From positions 83,885,001 to 83,949,000 of the forward strand of contig CM044313.1 of NCBI GenBank assembly GCA_024291935.2: DNA of 64,000 bases, in the 5' to 3' direction. The position numbers and the translations under genes are program-made. Positions 57,072-64,000 of this stretch are shown piece by piece (the first letter of the stretch is position 1; the number at the start of each line of letters is the position of its first letter). The DNA is from Okapia johnstoni. Its lineage: Eukaryota > Chordata > Mammalia > Artiodactyla > Giraffidae. The notes beneath the pieces are model-generated. The model ran no database searches. It had not been told where the DNA came from and was given only the letters and a program-made list of their open reading frames with translations.

Positions 57072-57765
57072 AAAGTATAAATACACATCATTTTGCAAAA
57101 GTGTTGAGTTTAAATTCACATTATTTCTTAGTCCAGATTAAGGGTTCTCCTACTATTAATTTATGTCAATGTGTATTGATTGACATGGAAATTCTGTTTT
57201 AACCCTAAAACAAACTAGCTGCAAGTTAAATATAGCCTAAATGATTAAAAAAAAAAAGTGCTACCTCTGAGATATGACTAATTGAATCTATATTTGGTCT
57301 GTTGTTGTTGTTCAGTTGCTAAATCATGTCCAACACTTTGCGACCCCATGGACTGCAACGTACCAGACTTCCGTGTCCTTTACTATCTCCTGGAGTTTTG
57401 CTCAAATTTATGTCCATTGAGTAGGCGATACTATCTAATCATCACATTCTCTGTCACCCTCTTCTCCTTTTGCTTCAGTCTTTCCCAGTATTAGGGTCTT
57501 TCAGTGTGAGTTGGCTCTTCACATCAGGTGGACAAATTATTGGAGCTTCTGCTTCAGTATCAATCCTTCCAATGGATATTCAGGGTTGATTTCCTTTAGG
57601 ATTGGCTGGTTTGATATCCTTGCTGTCCAAGGGAATCTCAAGAACTATCTCTAGCACCACAATTGGAAAGCATCAATTCTTTGATGCTCAGCCTTCTTTA
57701 TGATCCAACTCTCACCTCCATACATGACTACTGGAAAAATCATAGCTTTGATTACATGGAGCTTT

Positions 57766-57838
57766 ACCCAGATAGCTCAATCAGTAAAGCATTAGACTTT
57801 TAATCTGAGGGTCTAGGGTTCAGGTCCCTGTTCCAGCA
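57766..57838 (+). tRNA. tRNA-Lys(TTT)-like pseudogene fused ahead of a Bov-tA
   Basis: The 73-nt stretch from ACCCAGATAGCTCAATCAGT to GGTCCCTGTTCCAGCA matches mammalian tRNA-Lys-UUU almost throughout. The anticodon loop CTTTTAA puts TTT at 57799-57801. The anticodon stem (TTAGA/TCTGA) and T arm (TAGGG TTCAGGT CCCTG) pair. The acceptor stem has several mismatches (A:C, C:A, C:C, A:C) and the D stem one, so it is unlikely to fold as a working tRNA. Against the canonical gene, as I recall it, there are about eleven changes, mostly G-to-A or C-to-T. It joins a dimeric Bov-tA after 8 bp and interrupts a BovB. It is not the usual Bov-tA head. Confidence 0.8.
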
Positions 57839-57846
57839 CTCTGGTT

Positions 57847-58165
57847 GGGCTTCCCTGATAGCTCAGTTGGTAAAGAATGCACCTGCAATGCAGGAGACCC
57901 CACTTTGATTCCTGGGTCAGGGAGATCTGCTGGAGAAGAGATAGGCTACCCACTCCAGTATTGTTGAGCTTCCATTGTGGCTCAGCTGGTAAAGAATCTG
58001 CCTGCAGTGCAGGAGACCTGAGTTCGATCCCTGGGTTGGGAAGATCCCCTGGAGAAGGGAAAGGCTACCCGCTGCAGTATTCTGTCCTAGAGAATTCCAT
58101 GGACTGTATAGTCCATGGGGTTGCAAAGAGTTGGACATCACTGAGCGGCTTTCACTTTCACTTTC
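57847..58165 (+). mobile_element. Bov-tA: Dimeric Bov-tA SINE nested in BovB
   Basis: Two headed units: GGGCTTCCCTGATAGCTCAG (57847) and GAGCTTCCATTGTGGCTCAG (57965). The second ends GCTTTCACTTTCACTTTC at 58165. No target-site duplication is seen. Compared with the BovB copy at 54261-55192, about 36 bp of host BovB are missing at the junction. Confidence 0.95.
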
Positions 58166-58169
58166 TATG

Positions 58170-59470
58170 TTTGTTATAGCTTTCCTTCCAAGGAGCACAC
58201 GTCTTTTAAAATTTCATGGCTGCAGTCACAGTCTGCAATGATTTCGGAGCCCAAGAAAATAAAATCTGTCACTGCTTCAAATTTTTCCCCATCCATTTGC
58301 CCTGAAGTGATGGTACCAGATATCATGATCTTAGTTTTTCGAATATTGAGTTTTAAGCCAGCTTTTTCACTCTCTTTTTTCATCCTCATCAAGAGGCTCT
58401 TTTGTTCCTCTTCACTTTCTGCCATTAGAGTGATATTGACTGCATATCTGAGGTTGTTGATGTTTCTCCTGGCAATCTTGATTCCAGCTTGTGATTCATC
58501 CTGCTCAGCATTTTCCATGCTGCATGCTGCATGTAAGTTAAATAAGCAGGGTGACATTATACAGCCTGTCATACTCCTTTCTTAATTTGGAACCCGTCAT
58601 ATGTTTCATGTCTGGTTCAAACCGTTTCTTCTTGACTGGCATAGAGGTTTCTCAGGAGGCAGGTAAGGTGGTCTGATATTCCCATCACTTTAAGAATTTT
58701 CATCAGTTTGTTGAGATCTACACAGTCAAAGGCTTTGGTGTAGTCAGTGAAGCAGAAGTAAGTGTTTTTCTGGAATTCTCTTGCTTTTTCTATGATCCAA
58801 CAGTTTAGTTCAGTTGCTCAATCATATCCAACTCTTTGCAACCCCATGGGCTGCAGCGCACCAGGCTTTCCTGTCCATCACCAACTCCGAGAGCTTGCTC
58901 AGACTCATGTCCATCAAGTCGGTGATACCATCCAACCATCTCATCCTCTGTTGTCCCCTTCTTCTCCTGCCTTCAATCTTTCCCAACATGTGTCTTTTCT
59001 AATGAGTCAGTTCTTCACATCAGGTGGCCAAAGGATTGGAAGTTCAGCTTCAGCATCATATGATCCAACGAATGTTGGCAATTTGACCTCTGATTTTTTG
59101 CCTTTTCTAAATCCAGCTTAAACTTCTGAAAGTTCTTTGTTCATGTACTGCTGAAGCCTACTTGAAAGATTTTGAGTATAATTTTTCTAGTATCTGAAAT
59201 GAGTGCAATTGCACGGTAATTTGATCATTCTTTGGCATTGCCTTTCTTTGGGACTGGAATGAAAACTGACCTTTTCCAGTCTGTGGGCACTGCTGAGTTT
59301 TCCAAATTTGTTGACATATTGTATGCACCACTTTAACAGCATCATCTTTTAGGATTTGAAATAGCTCAGCTGAAAATTCATCACCTCCACTAGCTTTGCT
59401 CATAGTAAAGCTTCTTAAGGCCAACACACTCCAGGATATTTGGCTCTAGTTGAATGACCCACTATTGTGT
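58170..59470 (-). pseudogene. BovB-RT: BovB reverse transcriptase remnant, antisense
   Basis: On the minus strand: GGDEFSAELFQILKDDAVKV (from about 59395 back), then after the nested BovB, motif A as FTDYTKAFDCVDLNKL (plus-strand region about 58705-58755), then GCIMSPCLFNLHA, and the catalytic site as LRYAVNIT (plus-strand region 58433-58456). YADD is thus YAVN, losing both aspartates. Stops and frameshifts are frequent. Inactive. Confidence 0.88.
58802..59058 (-). mobile_element. BovB: Short BovB nested inside the large BovB
   Basis: A 257-bp 3' end (AGTTTAGTTCAGTTGCTCAA to AGTTCAGCTTCAGCATCA) inside the reverse-transcriptase region of the larger BovB, same orientation. Perfect 11-bp duplication TATGATCCAAC at 58791-58801 and 59059-59069 proves a separate later insertion. 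Confidence 0.97.
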
Positions 59471-60029
59471 TACCGGTGTCATTAAGACTTTTTCTGTATA
59501 GTTCTTTGTATTCTTGCCACTTCTTAACTCTTTTTCATCTGCTAAGTTCCTACCATTTCTGTCTTTTGTTGTGCCCACTCTTCCATGAAGCATTTCCTTT
59601 ATGTTTCCAATTTTCTTGAAGTGATTTCTAGTCTGTCCATTCTATTGTTTTCCTCTATTTCTTTGCATTGTTCACTTAAGAAGGCTTTCTTTTCTCAACT
59701 TGCTATTCTCTGAAACTCGGCATTCAATTGGATATATCTTTCCCTTTCACCTTTCACTTCTCTTCTTTTCAGCTCTTTGTAAAGCCTCCTCAGACAACCA
59801 TTTTGCCCTGTTGGATTTCTTTTTCTTATGGTTGGTTTTGGTCACTGCCTCCTGTGCAGTGTTATGAACCTCTGTCCATAGTTCTTCACGCACTCTGTCT
59901 ACCAGATCTAATCCCTTGAATTTATTTGTCATCTCCTCTGTATAATCTTAAGGGAATTAATTTAGGTCATACCTGAGTGGCCTAGTGGTTTACCCTACTT
60001 TCTTCAATGTAAGTTTGAATTTTACAATA

Positions 60030-60700
60030 CTGAGCTATGATCTGAGCCATATTCAGCTTCAGATCTTGTTTTTATTGGCTGTATAGAACTTCTTCATCAT
60101 CAGGTGCAAAGAATATAATCAATCTGATTTCAATATTGACCTTCTGGTGATGTCATATATAGAGTTGTTTCCTGTGTTGTTGGAAGATGGTGTTTTCTCT
60201 GACCAGTGTGTTCTCTTGACAAAACTCTATTAACCTTTGTCCTGCTTCATTTTGTTCCAAGATCAAACTTGACTGTTACTCCAGATACCTTTTGACTTCC
60301 TAATTTTGCATTCCAATCCCCTATGATGTAAAGGACTTTTCTTTTTTTTTTTTTTTTGAGTATTAGTTCTAAAAGATCTTGTAGGTCTTCATATAATTGT
60401 TTATTTCAACTTCTTCAGCATTAGTGGTTGGGGCATAGACTTGCATTACTGTGATGCTGAATAATTTGCCTTGGATACAAACCAAGGTCATTTTGTCACT
60501 TTTGAGATTGCACCCAAGTGCTGCATATTGGACTCTTGTTGACTATGAAGGCTACTCCATTTCTTCTAAGGGATTCTTACCCACAGTAGTAGATATAATG
60601 GTCATCTGAGTTAAATTCACCCATTCCCGTCCATTTTAGTTCACTGATTCCTAAGATGTTGATGTTCACTCGCCATCTCCTGCTTAACTCCGTCGAACCT
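60030..60700 (-). pseudogene. BovB-EN: BovB AP-type endonuclease remnant, antisense
   Basis: Minus-strand text shows the landmarks of a LINE apurinic-type endonuclease, which nicks target DNA to prime reverse transcription: ISELKWTGMGEFNSDDHYIY with its catalytic glutamate (plus-strand region about 60590-60650), VYAPTTNAEE (about 60408-60440), GDWNAKLGSQ (about 60295-60325), and a YGSDHSS end (about 60034-60056). They fall in different frames. A 16-base T run (60341-60357) and stops, for example right after IYYCG, break the ORF. The motifs themselves are fairly well kept. Confidence 0.85.
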
Positions 60701-61124
60701 ATCTTGATTCATGGACCTAACATTCTAGATTCCTATGCAATATTGTTTTTTAAAGCATCATAATTTACTTTCACCACAAGACACATCCACAACTGGGTGT
60801 CATTTCCAATTTGGCCCAGCCTCTTCATTCTTTCTGGAGGTATTAGTAATCACCCTCACACTTTTTCAGTAGCATATTAGAGAAAAATGACCTAGGGAAT
60901 TCATTTGCCAGTGTCATAGTTTTCTGCCTTTTCATACTGTTTGTGAGGTTCTTGAGGAAAGAATACTGGAGTGGTTTGCCATTCCCTTCTCCAGTGGGCC
61001 ACTTTTTGTCAACTATGTCTATCCATCTCGGGTGGCCCTGCAGGGAATAGTTTATAGCTTCATTGAGTTATACAAGCCCCTTCACCACAACAAAGCTGTG
61101 ATCCATGAAGGGAATATTTGATCT

Positions 61125-61747
61125 AGACTATCATGAAATCTCTTGACACATGACTTGGAATTTTCAATGTAAGTATTTTCATTTCCATGGCTCTCTATTG
61201 ACAAGATAACTAAATTCTAAATCTAAATTGTATTCTATACCTAAATTGTATCTAAGAATATAATTTATTCCTCAGTTCTTTTTTTTCCTTTTCAGAATCT
61301 AACCACTATTTTCAGCTTGTCAGTTTGTGTACTTGAGGACCAGATTTATTAAAGTCTCACAGTTAGTCTTGTTTGTTCCCTCCATATTTATCTATTTAAC
61401 AGGCCACCAGCTACTCTCCATAAGTTTTTAGCAGACGTAGCATTATTTTTCCAGGTTCAATATTTGCAAAGCAATAAGCAGTTTATTGGCCATTTCTACC
61501 ATGAAACAATTCCTGCAATTTTTAAACATTTTGCTTACAAAGTTAACTGAGATCCATTCAGTATGCAGAGTTATTAGCATTTTCACAGCCAGGCACGGAT
61601 GGCAACTGTTGAAAAGGGTCTGCCAAAAAAGGTTATGTTACAGTTTAAGGAACAAGACTTAAAATTGAGCCAGCAAATGGCTTTCATTTAGTATTAGAGT
61701 ATTTAATTTATATTTTTGTTTGCATTTAAAACCTGTAAACTGTAATA
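61125..61747. other. Unique sequence
   Basis: No feature is recognised. Confidence 0.4.
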
Positions 61748-61990
61748 ATAATGACTGATGCTTTACTGAGGGCTTAGTGTGTGTGTGCCAGGTACTATAT
61801 TAAATGCTGTTTACATCACCCTGTTTAAACCTCCCAAATATTTTATATTACTAATTAGTGAAATCTTCAGTTACAGAAAAATAAATAAAAGAGTACAGTG
61901 TTTCAGTAACAGGCCCATAGTCACATAGCTGGTATGTGGTGGAGAAATATCTCAAATTAAGTCTGTGTAACCCAGAACCTCATAGGCTCT
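61748..61990 (+). repeat. MIR SINE
   Basis: AATGACTGATGCTTTACTGA, GTGTGTGCCAGGTACTATAT, TTACATCACCCTGTTTAAAC and CAGGCCCATAGTCACATAGC follow MIR from its 5' part (GAGYRCTTACTATGTGCCAGG) to its core (GCCCAAGGTCACACAGC). The best-preserved MIR here. Confidence 0.8.
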
Positions 61991-63349
61991 CATAAGCATT
62001 TACTGGGACCTTTCAATAATGCTGGTGAGTAAAATTGTAGCGTAATCACATGTGTATTGACAAAGTAATTTGAAGCATATTTGACCAGAGTCAATGTATT
62101 TAGGAAGGCGTTAAATATATTAGACACAAAATTTCTTTTTTAGTTCATGTCTGACAAATAGGAATAAAAGAAGAATCAGGAAAACTCTAATTAAGAATAA
62201 TTAGTATTCTTTCTATTTGTGTCCATATTTCACTACTATTCAAATATTCTTTTTCAAATTGGAGTGTAGGTCATAGACATAATTTTCAATTTCTATAGAA
62301 ATGCAAGTTGCTGCCTCATTTTTTTTTCTCCTTTAGCTGTTTCATTTCTGGAATAAGGTCTTTTGCAATACTTAGATCATCCTATATTCATTAGAAAAGA
62401 AGCATATGTGATATTGTAAATGTCATTTATGTCAGTAGCAAGTTATTTTTTTTTATTTGCACTTATGCAGGGCTTTAATTTATCATGTCATCTACCATCT
62501 GGTTTTCAGGAGAGATTTTTATTACATTTTAATAAAGAACATATTGAAGACTGCAGTTTTTGTTGCTATGTAAACATATAGCCATTTATGTTTTTCCTTG
62601 GTAACTTTTCATTGATAATTATTTGTCGCTTAAAATATTGGTTAGTCTAGTTGATGTTTGCATGGAAAACTTATATGATAGCTTTCTAAGTATGTTTAAA
62701 ATCACATTATATATAAAATACCATATTAGATATACCTATTTAATAAAGTTATTTTTAAAATTTCAGAACAATTTTTTGTTTTTTGTTCGTAAATATGTCT
62801 CTTTGGAGAGAAATAGAAGTAGTGAGTATATCCTGCCATATGTGTCTTGAAACTTTGATCATTCTTTTCAAGTTCTTAATTCAGCCAATGCAATGTGCTC
62901 CTGAAAGAGAAGATCATTTCCAAATCTACAACTTATTGTTCCCTTAATAAGAAAAATCAATATTAACTCATCCCCAAAGTATTAGAATTAGATCATCCCT
63001 TAGACACTGGAATTTCCTGTGAACAATACCTCGATTGTGAGTAATCTATGGATGGATTCATGAGTCTATAGTAGGATTTTAGTCATCGAAGTCTAGCCAT
63101 ATTTTAGTTTAATGGTTCTTCCTCTAAAATGTCATTGGCTTATTAGAATGCATTGTTTCATGGGTTTTCCACATAGAAAAGTATTCATTGTAGTATTTTT
63201 GGATCATAGGGCAATACCATCTTTTCTACAAAAATGAGATGTCTGTCATCTCTCTGTTTTGCACTTCAGTTTCCTCTAACTCTGATGTCAAAACAATGAT
63301 CTGATTAAGGGAAAACACAAAGGAAATAACAACATCTTAGACTGCCCTG
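61991..63349. other. AT-rich unique sequence
   Basis: No feature is recognised. Confidence 0.4.
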
Positions 63350-63416
63350 GCTTGCTTGTCTGCTTGTTTGTTTGCTTGCTTGCTTTATTTATTCATTCAT
63401 TCCTTCATTCATTCTC
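63350..63416. repeat. (TTGC)n / (ATTC)n simple repeat
   Basis: Tetranucleotide runs GCTTGCTTGTTT... followed by ATTCATTCATTC. Confidence 0.9.
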
Positions 63417-64000
63417 TGGAAATTTTAGCATGTTCTCCTTAGATTTCTCATTTGCTTTCAGTTCTGGAATACCATGATGTAGTCAGATAGACACTGGGGA
63501 AACTTTGATCTCACTGTATTTAATTAGGGAAACCAACAGGATCTTTTATGTTTAGAGGCCAGTGATGTGTAAAAAGCCATGTTTAATGTGAAGCCTGACA
63601 AATTGTGGTGAGTATTTTTGGACAGCAGACCTAGCAGGCCCTTTGTTGTCGGTGCACTGTCAGCTTTTGGCTCAAAGAGAGTGGATTAACATAAAAAGAG
63701 AACCCTCCATTCCTGGGGCATGCCTGGAAAGCATGAATCTGCCTCTTTTGATTCTTTTTCTTTTCTGAGCTATGTCAGGTACAATATAAAACCACCTACA
63801 ATTTATAGAGTTTAGCTTTTAAAAAAATGGCGTTAGATAGGCAGTGCCTTTCAGCTTTCCATTGAGTAAAATAATAGTATCAATTTCCTCTGTAACATAG
63901 AGTCATCTTCCAACAATTAATAAGCTAATGAATTTAAATAACTTTGTGTTTCTCAGTGATATTATCATGTATTATAATGCATCAAAGTTTCACATATATA
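63417..64000. other. Unique sequence
   Basis: No feature is recognised. Confidence 0.4.

Larger units (their letters stand above)
57301..61113 (-). mobile_element. BovB: Nearly full-length BovB LINE, antisense, with two nested insertions
   Basis: The plus strand holds the complement of almost the whole BovB: tail (TTCAGTTGCTAAATCATGTC) at 57301, reverse transcriptase, a linker, endonuclease, and a 5' region that includes CTTCTCCAGTGGGCCACTTT near 60990. Flanks ATATTTGGTCT (57290-57300) and ATATTTGATCT (61114-61124) differ at one base. Removing the insertions at 57766-58165 and 58802-59058 leaves roughly 3.1-3.2 kb. It is slightly 5'-truncated and is the most complete copy in the window. Confidence 0.95.

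Noticed and set aside
58174..58572. A 132-codon minus-strand frame
   Set aside because: It is the end of the BovB reverse transcriptase in the large antisense copy, with YADD changed to YAVN.
1..64000. CRISPR arrays, operons, bacterial or phage systems
   Set aside because: No regularly spaced direct repeats with unique spacers and no bacterial-type dense coding. The repeat content is that of a ruminant nuclear genome.
1..64000. Full-length endogenous retrovirus
   Set aside because: Only solo, old LTR-like pieces are seen; no gag, pol or env-like stretch was recognised.

Overview
The window is nuclear genomic DNA from a ruminant, almost certainly a bovid (cattle, sheep, goat or a close relative; the sequence alone does not separate them). 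The evidence is the repeat content. There are about thirty Bov-tA/Bov-A SINE copies, recognisable by a tRNA-like head (GCTTCCCTGGTGGCTCAG), a middle (CACTCCAGTATTCTTGCC) and a tail (GTCGGACACGACTGAG). There are about a dozen BovB (RTE-class) LINE copies, plus artiodactyl L1 3' ends, one mariner remnant, and older mammal-wide repeats (MIR, L2, L1M, MLT1-like LTR, MER20-like, Tigger/MER2-like). The background is AT-rich.

I found no host protein-coding gene, exon or CpG island. The open frames are short, and most of the longer ones lie inside transposons. This looks like an intergenic or deep intronic gene desert.

Layout: 1-9 kb is mostly unique AT-rich DNA with an old antisense L1 (4.25-6.26 kb) carrying layered insertions, several Bov-tA copies and a BovB end. 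9.06-10.16 kb is an abnormal G/T-only tract that looks like corrupted consensus. 10.2-12.7 kb is an old sense L1 followed by two BovB ends. 18-26 kb holds a BovB end and a long antisense L1 cut by Bov-tA, BovB and Bov-A2. 26-36 kb is mostly unique, with scattered SINEs. 36-45 kb has BovB ends, a Tigger-like element, and a BovB interrupted by a 5'-inverted L1 that carries a short BovB-like 3' segment. 47.6-49.6 kb is a 1.9-kb sense BovB with a dead reverse transcriptase. 53.5-55.4 kb is an L2 split by Bov-tA and BovB. 57.3-61.1 kb is a nearly full-length antisense BovB; it is interrupted by a tRNA-Lys(UUU)-like sequence joined to a dimeric Bov-tA, and by a second, small BovB. 61-64 kb is mostly unique with one MIR.

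Functionally this is a record of retrotransposition. BovB and L1 supplied the enzymes, and the Bov SINEs share the BovB 3' tail. All four BovB copies that reach the catalytic YADD motif have it mutated, so none here could move itself. I see no novel defence or gene system. The best leads are the tRNA-Lys/SINE fusion, the inverted L1 with its extra 3' segment, and the anomalous G/T tract.
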